Below are positions 34,704 to 46,730 of a stretch of DNA of 64,000 nucleotides, piece after piece. The notes under the pieces are model-generated. The model saw only the letters and a list, made by a program, of their open reading frames with translations. It did no database searches and was not told the DNA's origin. Origin of the DNA: Dillenia suffruticosa (lineage: Eukaryota; Streptophyta; Magnoliopsida; Dilleniales; Dilleniaceae); the NCBI GenBank assembly GCA_033439265.1, contig JAVTVX010000035.1, positions 17,076,001 through 17,140,000 on the forward strand, written 5' to 3'. The position numbers and the translations under genes were made by a program. The number at the start of each line of letters is the position of its first letter. The first letter of the stretch is position 1.

Positions 34704-36320
34704 TGCTGGAAGTTGAGGGTTGGGTCGCCTATTTGGGTTTGACCCAACCCAAAACCCTTTTAATAGAAATTCAAATGGTGTGGAAACAAGAAAGGGGGGA
34801 GTAGCTTTCTCCTAACTCCCTTTGGTATTTTGAATTTTAAAAAGAGATGTAAGTTACCCCTTGTTTTAACTTGGTAAAACAAAAAGTGAAGTGATGTGTG
34901 TATAATTTCCAAGAAAACTCCTTCATCTTCTCAATTTTGGCAAACCTAAGAAAAGGAAGAACACAATATCTCCATTGTTGAAGGATTAAGACAGAGACCT
35001 ATTCATATATCACGTCAAAGACATTTGGATCATGAAAAACAAAAACAAATCGTACGCGATTGTTTTTCAACCTGCGCATAAAAAAGGTTAGTGATTCAAC
35101 CCTAGATTTTGGATTTATTTTTATTTTTAAAAGTATGAAAATCATGTGTTGATTGTTAGAAATAGTTTACACTAATAATTCAGACCACACCTCTTCATGT
35201 TCCAACTTTGCAAGTAGCAATTTCTACATCTACTAGTTAATTCTAAATTTGGAAATCCTATATGGAATTGCCTAAAGACATGAAACACATCGAGGAACAG
35301 AAGATCTTACCAACACTCACTTGACAAAATGTATTACTTGTATCACCTTTAAATTTAATTTGAAATCTTACTTCATATTTCTTGCCAAATTTTGTTATAT
35401 CCACGCAGCGGCTTAAATAGAAATATAGAGGGATTATGAAATATATTCTATACTCTGCTATTATACTAGGAGCCTAGGTTTAGGAAATGTATCCTTTGCT
35501 ATTACACTCCTTTTAGGAGCGTCCTTTATTTTTAGAGAAAATTGATTTTTATGAAACAATATTCCCATATAAAACCACATGGACACTTTTCAAAAGCAAT
35601 GTCCACCCATTGTCCTGTCTATTATCATTTGGGTTGAGTGGTCAAATGCACTCTATTTTCTTATCTAGAAATATTGAATTTGAATTTTGAGAATGATAAA
35701 AAATGATTTGAGAGAGTCAACCCCTAAAATAAGTCATGTAGTGCTCGAACTGAATTAGTCAGTTAAAACTCTGATACCGATGGTGAAAATAAAAAAAAAA
35801 TAAAGTATAACATACCCGATGAATAATAATTCGACTGATATTCATGCCGAGCAAGATGTACATTCTCCTTGTTTGAGAAGCCAATATCCCCGTATCCAAA
35901 TCCTTCTGTTGCTGAAAGAAGCTCTAGACAGCATAAACCACCATTTTAATTGAATGATTATTTTCTTACACAAAACAATTTAGGCCCTCGTTTACCTAAT
36001 GTGTCCTGCAGTGCTTACCCTATACACAATTATCTTGATTATTCTAAACTGTCTCTAGCCTATAAATGACAATCTCATAAGCACATGAATCTACTTGTTT
36101 CTTTCAAACTAATAAGATAAAACAATGGAGAAAAGTAACGAGAGAGGAATAGAATGCATTGGAGTAGAACACTTGCAAAATTATGAAACTTCCAAGATAA
36201 GTGGGTGTATACAGTCAAAGTCAAGTTTAAGGACCCTCTAATAGATATGACATTAGATTGATTTCTAAGAGATATAATCAAAAGAATGGATTCGATTACA
36301 ATGAGAACTTTAGCTCTGTG
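34704..36320. other. No gene seen; possible LTR fragments
   Basis: 34704-35157 begins 'tgctggaagttgagggttgg', has 'tttgacccaaccc', and is followed by a T-rich end. It looks like a copia LTR but has no recognised partner. At about 35771-35784 the minus strand reads ATCGGTATCAGAGT, like a primer-binding site of a further decayed element. The 130-codon minus-strand frame at 36075-36467 overlaps the RT relic and is not supported. Confidence 0.35.
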
Positions 36321-36329
36321 GTGTAACAC

Positions 36330-36960
36330 ATTTCTAATAGGGTATTCCTTGCTTTGGCAGCAGCAGCGAAAAGGCTGGTATTTGTTGCAGCTTGGCATCA
36401 AGAATGTCTTCTTAAATGGTGACTTAGGAGAAGATATACACATGGAATTACCTCTAGCTTGATACAAAATTTTTAACTGGTTTGCAAGTTACAAAATTCC
36501 TTTATGGCTTAATACAAGCCTCAAGGCAATGGAACGTGAAATTTTCTAATTGCCTTATTTAGAATGGATTTGAGCGATCAAGAGTGATTTTCCACTTTTA
36601 CAAAGAGAAGTGGAGATGACTTCAATGCTCTTTTAGTGTTTATAGGTGACATTATTATTGTTAGTTCAAGTTAGTAAGTTGATTTGAAGAAGATTCTAAC
36701 GTCTGCTTTTAAGTTGAAACATCTAGGGACTTTGAAATGCTTTCTGGGACTTGAGGTTGCAAGGTATAGGAAAGAGATCTCTTTACGTGAAAGGAAGTAT
36801 GTTCCCTGAGTTGTTACAAGAAGAAAGCTTATTAGGAGCCAAACTTAGTGCATACAACATACTCAAAATTCCTTCCAAGTCTAACTATTGTGCTTAAATT
36901 GCAAGACTTGACATGGTTATTTTGTCCATGTTGTGACTTAGTTCATGGACAAACTTGTTT
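36330..36960 (+). pseudogene. Reverse transcriptase relic of the oldest copia element
   Basis: Plus-strand blocks follow copia RT in order: a 'NAFLNGDLGEDIHME' region at about 36400-36440, a 'LYGL-QASRQWN' region at about 36500-36530, FERS and FTKRSGDDF at about 36565-36620, a 'IGDIIIV' region where the YVDD box belongs at about 36640-36665, and FKLKHLGTLKCFLGLEVAR at about 36710-36765. It is a fossil with many breaks. Confidence 0.8.
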
Positions 36961-36982
36961 TGGTTTATCTGCATGTACCTAT

Positions 36983-38490
36983 TGGAATAATTTAAAATTT
37001 ATGATACGGAGAAAATAAAGAGTCATGGGATGATTTTCAAAGAGTCTAAAGTTATTGTGGGGTATATCAAGAGTTTAAAGTTATTATGAGATATATCAAG
37101 AGTCATGTGTTTAGTTTGTTTCATGAATGTAAGTTCTTTTGTGTCTCTTAATATGTTAATAAAATTTAGAATAATATATTAGTTTTATATATAGGTGATC
37201 ATGTTATATATTTAGATAAGAGTTGAGAGTCATTCTAATAAGAGTAAAGAATCACTCTAAAAAGAGAAGATTTTTTGTAATGTTATTCATGATTATCTTT
37301 TGAGATAACTCTCTTTTTAGTATAACTTTGAGTATTTGTATGAAAAAATTCTTATTTTTATTATTTACTTTCCTTTTCTCTTTTCAACAAACTGATGTTA
37401 GAGCAAAATTGAGATTGTGTCTAGGTTGATGTCTCCTAGGATCAAAGAGAAAAAAGTTATTTGTATGTGTTGGTATATCTAGATTTTTAAAGAAAGACAA
37501 AAAAATCCGTTGAGAAATCTTCAGGTTTTGAAGAAAAAAAAATATGTTGAGAAAGTATGAGTCGTTAGAAAGATTTAAGTTTTGAAAAATATAAAATGAA
37601 AAGTCTACTATCATTGTAACTATACAATTTAAAACAATACTAAAAAAATTATTGAAAAAGTTAAATTTACCTGCAATAGAGTATGTATGTGCAAAGTTTG
37701 GTTCAGTTTATCTTCTAGATTTTATTACAAATGTGATATTGGAAAACAAATATGGAAAATATAAACAATATGGATTCAAAACATATTCAAAGAAATATAT
37801 TAAAAATAAAGTGGCTCCATGGGTAATAAGGCATTTGAAATGGGTATATAATGTTGTCATTAAAAATGTAAATAAAAGAAAATTATATGAAGCCAAAAAT
37901 GATTTAGAAGGATTGAAATAAGCGTATGAAGAATTAAAAGAAAATTTTAATGAAGTCATGGAAGAATTGCAAGAGTTGAAAATGAAGATAGAAGAAAAAG
38001 AAATCTGAAGAGACTAGAAGCAACGAAGATATATTGATGATTTACAATAAAAAATAAATTATAAATTAAGGGGGTGAATTTGAAATAATTTAAAATTTAT
38101 GACATGAAAAAAATAAAAAATCATATGAATGAATTTCAAAAAGTCAGGGAGTGATTTCCAAAGAGTTTAAAATTATTGTGAAGTATGCCAAGAGTCTAAA
38201 GTTATTGTGGAGTATATCAAAAGTCATGTGTTTATTATATTTCATAAATGTAGGTTTTTTAAAATGTCTATTAACGTATTAATAAAGTTTAGGATAATAT
38301 ATTTGTTTTATATATAGGTGATCATGTTATGATATTTAAATAAAAATGGAGAGTCACTTTAAAAAAAAGTGAAAATTTTATGCAATACTATTTATGATTA
38401 TTTTTTGAAATCTTTCTCTTCCTAATATAATGTTGAGTATTTATGTGAAAAAATCATTATTTTCGTTATCTCTCTTCTTCTCTTTCCAAC
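36983..38490 (+). mobile_element. Small non-autonomous LTR element (about 1.5 kb)
   Basis: Direct repeats of about 407 bp (36983-37389) and 414 bp (38077-38490) start 'tggaataattta' and 'tgaaataattta' and share 'ataggtgatcatgtta'. After the left repeat comes 'aactgatgttagagc', a decayed initiator tRNA-Met site. Before the right repeat comes 'aagggggtgaatt', a polypurine tract. The element is therefore on the plus strand. It has no gag or pol and is inserted between the RT and RNase H relics of the oldest copia. The target duplication is unclear. It is broken and fairly old. Confidence 0.8.
37652..38009 (+). pseudogene. Unrecognised Lys/Tyr-rich ORF carried by the small LTR element
   Basis: The readable part starts MKKLNLPAIEYV and is rich in Lys, Tyr, Asn and Ile. 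It ends in a region with clear heptads (AYEELKENFNEVMEELQELK), so a coiled coil is likely. It matches no gag, protease, RT or integrase that I know. It may be a much-reduced gag or a captured host fragment. AT-rich DNA favours Lys/Asn/Ile codons, so part of the pattern may be compositional. Confidence 0.4.
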
Positions 38491-38720
38491 GGTACTGGAG
38501 GTGCCTCAAGGGCTCCCAAGACATGGGATATCCTTATTTGCTGATTTAGAAACACAATTGAGTTCCTGTATGGATAGTGATTGGGCATAATGCCAAGAGT
38601 CTAGAAGATCATTCACAGGGTATTGTGTTTTTCTAGTGAAATGTCTGGAAGACAACGAAGCAAAACATAGTGGCAAGATTGGGCATGGACTCAGCCTCCA
38701 AATTGAGCTTGTAAATTAGG
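38491..38720 (+). pseudogene. RNase H relic of the oldest copia element
   Basis: Plus-strand reading resembles the copia tail: a 'LKG-P--GI-L-AD' region at about 38500-38545, 'DSDWA-CQESRRSFTGYCVFL' at about 38572-38635, and traces of the SWKSKKQ block after it. It continues the RT relic that stops before the small LTR element. Confidence 0.75.
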
Positions 38721-39254
38721 GGCATTTAAGGGAAATATGTTCACATGAGTCCACAGTCCTTATTCCAAAACTCTCCCAAATCTTTCATGACAGGGAAAGC
38801 GCCATAGCTTCCTTAGAAAGCCTTGATCCTCCAACTCCAACACACACATATGTCGTCTTCGTTAATGGAGAACCTATCTTTAGGATGCGGACACCACACC
38901 ATACATATCATCTTCTTCATAGTCCGAGATCTTCTCTGCCTCCCCTAATAGCGTTTAGTTAACTTCCCATGAAAGCTCGTCACTCTTATCGTTTGCTTAT
39001 TTCGTTCTTTATCTTCACATACCAGCCTGGTTAGGACTGAGAATGAGAAACTCGAACAGAAAAGACGATCTAGGGAATAGAATATGGACAACATGCTCGT
39101 ACATTTGTGTACGTGGCGTGTATGCATACGTGGGAGTTATATCTCCTATATTTCGGATAGAATATCCACATGCAAGATTAAAAAAAAAAGAAAGTTTTCC
39201 AAAGCTTGATGTGTACAAATAGAGGCTATTACATGTTTTCAATAAATTTATAAT

Positions 39255-39294
<40 letters not shown>

Positions 39295-39959
39295 GTTCAC
39301 TCTTATTTGGTCTAATGGCTAGACATCAATATCTTTTAAATAGTGATTAGGCATTCACCAAAACTTGATGTGTATAAATAGACAACAACAGGCACCCGAA
39401 GAGGTTGGCCCCTTAAGGGTCCAATTCGGCTCCAAGTATATTTAATCGGATCAATGTAATTTTTGAATATCTGTGATTTATTTTAGAGAGAGGGAGAACT
39501 GGTCGGCCCAAATCGACTCCAATCCACAGTCGACGTGGGCATACATGTCATGGCAAAGCCCAATGAAATTCTAAGAACCTGAGCTATCTTACTAGTCAGA
39601 GTGGAAGCCCAATACTTGGGTCGCTGCTTGAACTTTTGGTGAAATAACTGGTAATTTTATTAAAAATAAAAAACAAAAAAAAAAAGGTTCACGTTCATCA
39701 CAATAATATTATCAAAATAATTTTTCACTTTTTGTTGAAATAATTTTTAATTGTTTCAGGTTTCATCTTCAACCATCGTAGGCTTTAAACGATGTATTCT
39801 TAACAATGAGTTGGGGTGTGGAGTTGTTTATTATGGATTTATTGTCTTCCCTTATTGAATTAACCTCAAAATAAATGAGGTCCAATGTAGTTATGTAACA
39901 TAATATTTGATTAATTATTTTGATTTATATCAACCCCTAAAGTAAAATTAATTAGCAAT

Positions 39960-39990
<31 letters not shown>

Positions 39991-40670
39991 CTTACGTAGT
40001 TGAGCAAATCAAAGGAAATTAAAATACATGCATAATTTAATTCTCAAACTACTATTTTAAAATATTTTACCAACCCAAGTCGTGGGTAGCTCCGTGAATT
40101 CAAACACTTTAGATAAGCAATTGATCAAAAGGGAAAAAAAAAAAAAACAAAAAAAAACAAAAAAAAACAAAAAAAAAAACAAAATAAGATAAAATAAAAT
40201 AAAAACTATTTACAAATTTGACGAGTTGGACTTAGGGTCTCCCTTGATCAACAAAGAATGATGCAGGTATAATAATGCAAGTATAATAATACAGTTATAC
40301 GATGGGTGGAGTTGGTAAAGTTAGATAATCTAGGTATATAAATAACACCTTAATCCCAAATTTTGGAATTGGTTCAACACACTAAATTAATTAACATTTA
40401 TATAAAAATTCTTATATTTTCTATATTTATATATTTTTTTCATATTTAATAAATTATTTATTTATTTATATTTATAATTTTTTATATTATTTGTTTTATA
40501 ATTAATAATTATATATTTGATTATTTTATATTTTTATTATAAAATTTGATTATTCTATTATTTTTATAAAATAATTAAAATTTATATAAAAAGATTCTAA
40601 TATTTTTTATATTTATATATTTATCTAGTTTTCCTATATCATTTCGTATTAGATAATTTGACAACTAATT
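38721..40670. other. No gene seen; AT-rich with simple repeats
   Basis: Open frames are short and unconvincing. It holds the (GA)n tract at 39257-39293, an A-run of about 26 at 39964-39990, A-rich runs at about 40132-40180, and a very AT-rich stretch from 40380 to 40620. Nothing connects it to a known element. Confidence 0.55.
39257..39293. repeat. (GA)n microsatellite, about 18 units
   Basis: Uninterrupted GA dinucleotides. The same motif recurs at 55568-55638, 56094-56132, 56310-56341, 59900-59951 and 62909-62941. Confidence 0.95.
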
Positions 40671-40685
40671 AATACAAATTATCCA
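40671..40685 (+). repeat. Left target-site duplication of the L1 element
   Basis: AATACAAATTATCCA, found again without any change at 46716-46730. Fifteen perfect bases at both ends are typical of L1-type target-primed insertion. Confidence 0.93.
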
Positions 40686-40780
40686 CTGCGCTTGAAGGAA
40701 AGAAGGCGAAGGATGTAGAACTCTAGCTCTAGTTCTCAATCTCCCTCCCAACTGAATTCTAGCATAGTTACATTCTAAAA

Positions 40781-42466
40781 ATGGAGGATCATCAAGGGGC
40801 TACCTTGACAGAGACTACACACTCGGAGCAGGAAATTCCTATTGAAGAGCAGGACCACCTGTAACGTAGTAAAAAGAAAGTAAAATCAATGTCTAGTAAG
40901 ACAAATACTGAAAATGCAACAAGCGTATCCTTCAAGGATATGCTTTTGGGGCAATCTCATGCTATCGCTTGGATGAAGGAGGACAGAGAACTGGATGGCG
41001 AGAATGAAGAGAACACTTGGTTAGATGGAGAAACGGAACTGGAGGATATAAATTGTCCTCTACCTGCAATGAATATTCCCAATGAGGAGCTTAAGAAATT
41101 ATGGCAACCATGGAAAAAGTCCCTAATAATCAAGTTATTAGGTAAATCCATAGGGTTTCAGTTGATGCTCACCAAGGTCTCGGCAATGTGGAGGTTGGAG
41201 GGTAACTTGGAACTCATAGACTTGCGCGAGGGCTTCCTCCGAGCGAAATTTGATTTGCAACAGGATTACAACCGTGTGTTATTAGATGGTCTGTGGATGA
41301 TCCATGACCACTACCTAATGGTTCAAAAATGGAGACCCTGGTTCTCCCCTTCAGATGCGAAAATTGAGCGAACGGCGGTGTGGGTTCGTTTTCCCCCAAC
41401 TCCCCATCGATTTTTTTAATGAAGATCTCCTCCTAGAGGTGGGTAAACTTCTAGGTAGACCTATCCGCGTTGATGCAAACACAACAAACGCCCTCCATGG
41501 TAAGTATGCCAGGGTTTGTGTTGAGATAGATCTGAACAAACCCCTGATCTCGAAGGTCAAAATCGACAAGAAAGTGCAGAAAATAGAGTATGAAGGGATT
41601 CATGTCCTCTGTTTCAAGTGTGGACGAGTGGGTCATGCGAAAGAAAGCTGTAACAGAGGGGAGAAGGGGTGGAAGACAACAATGGGGCCGTCGGAACAGC
41701 GAGAGAAACCCAGAACACGGCGGAGATAGATGAGGAATTGGGTCCTTGGATGATTGTTGCACAAAAATCTAAACCTTCTAGAACTAGCAAAAATAGAGGG
41801 AATGAAGTAGTGGGCAAATCGAGATTTAATAGGTTTATGAGCTTAAGCGGGCTAAACGAGATGTCAGAAGAGCAGAGAGGCACAGAGGAGTCTTGTGAGA
41901 GAAGGTCAAAGGAGCTGTCGGAGGAAGGTAGAAGGAAGACTGCGAAAGCTCCTGCACCATCCAGCAGCCATGATGGGAATAGATCGAACTCAGATCTGAG
42001 GAGAACGATGCAGATCCATTAGCAGATGGAGAGCAAGAAGTCAACTATACTTAGGAAAGAGAGGCGCATAGAGAAGGAGACAGCTCGGGACTCTCGAGAA
42101 GCTCTCTCTCAAATAGAAGAGAGAGGAGGCCGGCTTTCAAAATCGGTTGTGGGCTTAGCGGATCAAAGACTCACGGGCTGGAGAAACCAAAATACAGGCC
42201 TATGCAACCAACTTGGGCCGCACACTTCCAAGCCTCCCTTCCGAAAGGAATTGGAGATGGAACCGAATTCTATTGAAAGCCTATTGGGCTTAGAAAAGCA
42301 TTCCTTGGACCCGCGTAAGGGAGATGGGAATAGGTTCAACCCAAAGCACTTTGTTAATCTAGCCCATGGCTATTCGAACGCAACGGCTAGTTCAAGCAAG
42401 GGGTACGATGAAGAAGGGGTGGAAAAACAGGGAGTCTCGAAAGACATGGAGAGGAACAAGGATTAG
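40781..42466 (+). pseudogene. L1 ORF1 (RNA-binding protein), disrupted
   Basis: The frame opens at ATG 40781 (MEDHQGATLTE). A stop at 40862 interrupts it and the same frame resumes at 40889. A DUF4283-like domain spans about 41100-41340 (LIIKLLGKSIGF, LREGFLRAKFDLQQDYNRVLLDGLWMI as separate blocks). A frameshift near 41400 moves the reading to the next block (PIDFFNEDLL, GRPIRVD), which ends in the knuckle CFKCGRVGHAKESC at about 41610-41652. A second frameshift near 41660 leads to LGPWMIVAQKSKPS, a common stretch in plant LINE ORF1, and a stop lies at 42020-42022. ORF1 proteins bind the element RNA in a ribonucleoprotein. Intact length would be about 560 residues. Confidence 0.88.
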
Positions 42467-42554
42467 GGGAGGAATGAGGATCTCACTAAAATGGAATACG
42501 GAGCTCTTTGGCTCGTCTCTGCCCTTTTCAGTCATTGTTCTAAGGAAGGTCAAG

Positions 42555-45500
42555 ATGATTGCTTGGAATTGTAGAGGGATCGGTAATAACAGGTTCAGAA
42601 GAGCCTATAAGGATTTAATCACAACCCATAAATCCGGATGTCTTATGTCTACTAGAGACCAGAGCGCAAAGCTATCCTACCTTTTTGAAGAACATGGGCT
42701 AGGAGGGTGAATTCATAGTGCCTCCTCATGGCTTCAGAGGGGGCCTTTGGATAGTCTGGATTCCTAATAGAATCAAGTTGAAAGTTGTAACTAATTCTAG
42801 TCAAATGATCCATGTTAGGATCAGAGAAGGAGCCCAGGTTGGTCTAGTCTCCTTCGTTTACATTCAACCAAACCGACAAGCAAAGGAAGCTTTCTGGGGA
42901 GACATGAAGGATCTAGCTGCGGGCATTACACAACCTTGGTTTGTTCTAGGAGACTTAAATGACATCTGTAGAGCCAATGAAACTAGCAGTAGAAAAGTCA
43001 AGTCTTGGAACAGATTTCAGAGGGTACAGAGATGGTGGGATAACTGCAATTTGTCTAGTCTCGATGCTGTTGGTCCTAAGTTTAGCTGGTCGAAGTTCAA
43101 TAATAGAAGGATCGTTCTTCAGCAGAAGCTAGACAGAGTTCTTGCTAACCAGCACGCCATTCCGCATTTCCCAGAGATACGAGTTATGAATCTTCCACGA
43201 ATTCATGGTGACCATTCCCCAGTGATGCTCATGACCAGTCTTTCTAGCCCGCCCAAGAAGGAAAGGAGACCGTTTAGGTGGGAAGCCGCTTGGCTTACCC
43301 ATCCTGAGTTCAAGAAAGTTTTTAAAGAGGCTTGAGATGTGGGGGACACCTGCCTTCTTCAATCCATAGAGAATGCTAATAGAGAGCTTAAGGTTTGGAA
43401 TAAGGAAGTTTTTGGTAACATTTTCAAAAGGAAGAGAGAACTCCAAAGAAGAATCAGAGGCATACAGAAGTCTAGAAGCTATTGTCATTCTATTTTTCTC
43501 CAAGAATTAGAGGGACTGCTGCTGAGTGAGTACCATCTTACTCTGGAACAAGAAGAATTACTCTAGCTACAAAATTCTAGAATTGACTTGATCACTAAGG
43601 GTGATAGAAATACAAAGTTCTTCCATCTGCAAACCAAAGTAAAAAGAAACAAGAATAGGATCACTGCTTTGAAAGTGGACAATGAGTGGTGCTTCGACCA
43701 ACAAAAACTTCAGAAGTTGGCAGTTGATTTCTTTTCAAACCTCTATGAAGGCAAGAGAGTTGAGCCTCTAAGCGACAGATATTTCAGGTGGTACAACAAG
43801 ATTCGGGAAGAAGACAAGTTCAGTTTGGTCAGGAGAGTCGAGGATGAGGAGGTTAGAACTACTCTCTTCTCTATGAAAGGCTTGAAGGCCCCGGGCCCTG
43901 ATGGTGTCCAAGCTATTTTCCTTCAACAGCAGTGGAGCACGGTTAAGAACTCCCTCTGTAATTTCATTAGAAAGGCATTCAGCGATGGTTATTTCTACCC
44001 CACTCTTGCAAATGCCTCTCTAGTCCTTATCCCCAAGCAGTCTCATGCTGAGCACATGAATGATTTTAGACCAATCAGCCTTTTAAATGTTTCTTACAAA
44101 ATCCTCTCTAAGGTTATCATGCAGAGACTGAGGTCGTTACTGTAAACATTGTGGGAGACCATCAATGCAGTTTCCTTCCGGGTAGGGGGACGATTGGTAA
44201 CACTATTATTGTGCAAGAAGTCATCCACTCCTTGAGAACTTCCAAAAGTAAGAATCAGTCTATGGTCCTTAAGATTGACCTGAGGAAAGCCTACGACTGT
44301 GTCAATTGGGAGTATTTAGGGAGAGTTCTTTTCGATCTCAATCTCCCTTTAGACTTGATCAAGCTTATCATGTTCACTGTCTCGGCGGAGACCACTTTGC
44401 TGCTCTGGAATGGTGAAGCTCTGCCCCCGTTCAAGGCTGGTAGGGGTTTAAGGCAAGGGGATCCTCCTCCCCCTACCTATTTATTCTTGTGATGGAGCGC
44501 TTGGCCTACATGATTCAGGATAGGGTGAGTAGAGAAGCGTGGCAACCAATTAAAATCAACAAGAGAGGGCCGGCTATTTCCCATCTCTTCTTCGCGGATG
44601 ATCTGCTGTTGTTCTCCAAGGCAGATTATCTAAACATGAGCAACACCCTTGCATGCTTAAAGGACTTTGCTATGGAAAGTGGGTTGGTTATTAACCCCAG
44701 CAAGTCCAAGTTGTGGCTCCCCCCTAAGGTGTCTTGGACCATGAAGGACTCCCTTGCCATTATCAGTAAGTTCACTCTGACAACAGACATTGGTAGCTAT
44801 CTTGGAACCCCTGTGATCCATGGTAGAGTGGACAAGAATACTTTTGGCTTTCTAGTGGAGAGGGTCCAGAACAGGCTTGCATCTTGGAAAGCTAAGTCTC
44901 TTAATGTGGCGGGGAGGAAGGTTTTGATACAAGCCATCAATGCAGCCCTGCCTATCTTCGTGATGCAAACTTCTTGGCTCCCCAAGACTATCTGCAAGAA
45001 GCTTGATCAGCTTAATAGAGACTTTCTTTGGGGATGGACAGGAGACAGAAGGAAAGTTCATCTTGTTAGTTGGGATGGAGTCTGTGCCTCCAAGAAGGAT
45101 GGAGGGCTGGGTTTGAGAAGAACGAGGGACTCCAATCTGGTCCTCATGGCCAAGTTGGGTTGGAGCCTCATTAAAAGAGATGACAGCCTTTGGTGCAGGG
45201 TAGTTAGGAGCAAATATATGAAGGATGGAGACCTGCTGAATCACAGACGCAAAACTGGTGCTTCAGTGGTTTGGAGAGGCATCATCAGAAATAGGGACCT
45301 CCTCATCAAAGGTATGAGATGGAAGATCGGAGACGGAAGTAAAGTTAGGTTTTGGGCTGATCTTTGTTGAGGTAAGGAGCCGCTGATGACCAACCATCTC
45401 ACTCCCTCAACTGATATCCCTTTTGAAATTAAAGTCAGAGACTTTATTACTAGCAGCAGGGAATGGGACTTGGACAAGCTCAGTGCTTGCCTTCCAGTGG

Positions 45501-46612
45501 ATAAGATTGAGGAGATTAGAAGCATCATTATCCCCAGAAATATCAGGGCAGCAGATGATTTTTGTTGGGCGGGTAGTAGAGATAGGTGCTTCTCAGTAGC
45601 TTCAACTTATAGTTATTGGTCCTCGCTAAAGATTAGAGGGACTCAAGGAGTGGAGGATTGATCTTGGGTTTGGAGAATGGAAGCTCTAGAGAGAGTTAAA
45701 TTTTTCATCTGGCTTGTTGCTAAGAAAAAGATAATGACAAATGTGGAGAAGAGGAGGAGACACTTCACCTTAGAAGAGGATTGCACTCTCTGCAGAGAGG
45801 AGAAAGAGATTATCCTTCATTGTCTTAGGGACTGTGTTGCGGCTAGAGAAGTTTAGAGCTTGGTTCTTCTAGGGATAGAGGGTATGGATAGCTTCTGGGC
45901 TACAGACGTGACTAGTTGGATCAAAATTGGTTCGAAAGGGCTAAGATCAGAAACTTTCTCCATCGATAGAAGTAAGTTTGTGGCAGTTGTCTGGGTCATT
46001 TAGAAGGCCCGATGCAAACGTATTTATCTTAGCGGGCAGATTCCAAGCTTGGTGGTGGCTAGGTGGGCGTTGAACTTCAGCAACGAGATTAAGAAAGCTA
46101 GTGATAACGATAAGAAGGAGATTTCCAACAAGAAGGATTGGATCAATTGGGTTTCGCCTACAAGCAATAGGCTCAAACTCAATACCGACGGATCGGTAGC
46201 GATTGAGGGGCATGCTGCTGTAGGAGGTTTGTTGAGGAATGATAGGGGCGAATGGATTGCTGGTTTCACAATCAATGTGGGTTTTTGTTCGGTTAACATG
46301 GCTAAAATCTGGGGAGTTAGAGAGGGGCTCCTCCTAGCTCAAAGATTGAATCTCAATCACTTCGAGCTAGAGGTCGACTCCTTGGCAGTTGCTAACCTTC
46401 TTATGGAGGGAGCGACTAGTGATCATCCCTTTCGTGAGATCATTGAAGACTACCGACTGCTTCTGAATGAGTTGGACGTACCTGATATTCGCCACACGCT
46501 TAGGGAGGGTAACAAATGTGCAGATCACTTAGCTTCCCTTGGCCACGGTAGCAGCCCAGGTGTGCATGAGTTTACTTCTCCTCTGTCTCTTTGCTTCAAG
46601 AGGATGCTCTAG
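42555..46612 (+). pseudogene. L1 ORF2 (endonuclease, reverse transcriptase, RNase H), disrupted
   Basis: It starts near ATG 42555 with MIAWNCRGIGN, the first endonuclease block. WFVLGDLNDI (about 42940) and RIHGDHSPVML (about 43200) are later endonuclease motifs. Reverse transcriptase shows KAPGPDGV (about 43890), DFRPISLLNVSYK, LKIDLRKAYDCVNW (about 44270) and the catalytic FADDLLLF at about 44593-44616. A cysteine-rich region (CTLCREE, about 45785) is followed by RNase H with LNTDGS, WGVREG, EVDS and EGNKCADHLA, so all four acidic positions are present. Frameshifts lie near 42706, 44145 and 44480. In-frame stops lie at about 43333, 43564, 45368, 45659, 45856 and 46002. Intact length would be about 1350 residues. 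Confidence 0.92.
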
Positions 46613-46715
46613 GTGTCAAATTCCTTAGGTCCAAGAATAGTCCAATGCCTTGCTTTCCCAGAGATATGGGCTTATGCTTGTAGTGGCCCTTTTGCCCTCC
46701 TCACCAAAAAAAAAA

Positions 46716-46730
46716 AATACAAATTATCCA
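46716..46730 (+). repeat. Right target-site duplication of the L1 element
   Basis: Same 15 bases as 40671-40685, directly after the A-tail. Confidence 0.93.

Larger units (their letters stand above)
40686..46715 (+). mobile_element. Full-length L1-type LINE, plant clade with RNase H, inactivated
   Basis: About 6.03 kb between perfect 15-bp target duplications, ending in an A-tail of about 13. It has a short 5' UTR (about 95 bp), ORF1 with a DUF4283-type domain and a CCHC knuckle, then ORF2 with endonuclease, reverse transcriptase, a zinc-finger region and a C-terminal RNase H. That last domain marks the plant L1 clade with an archaeal-type RNase H. Structurally it is whole, but ORF1 and ORF2 carry about a dozen stops and frameshifts, so it cannot move. 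Intact duplications together with many lesions mean it is old enough to have decayed, or that it was copied from an already damaged source. Confidence 0.95.

Noticed and set aside
37384-37614. Minus-strand Phe/Leu-rich frame in the small LTR element
   Set aside because: Antisense of the AT-rich interior, with no conserved pattern.
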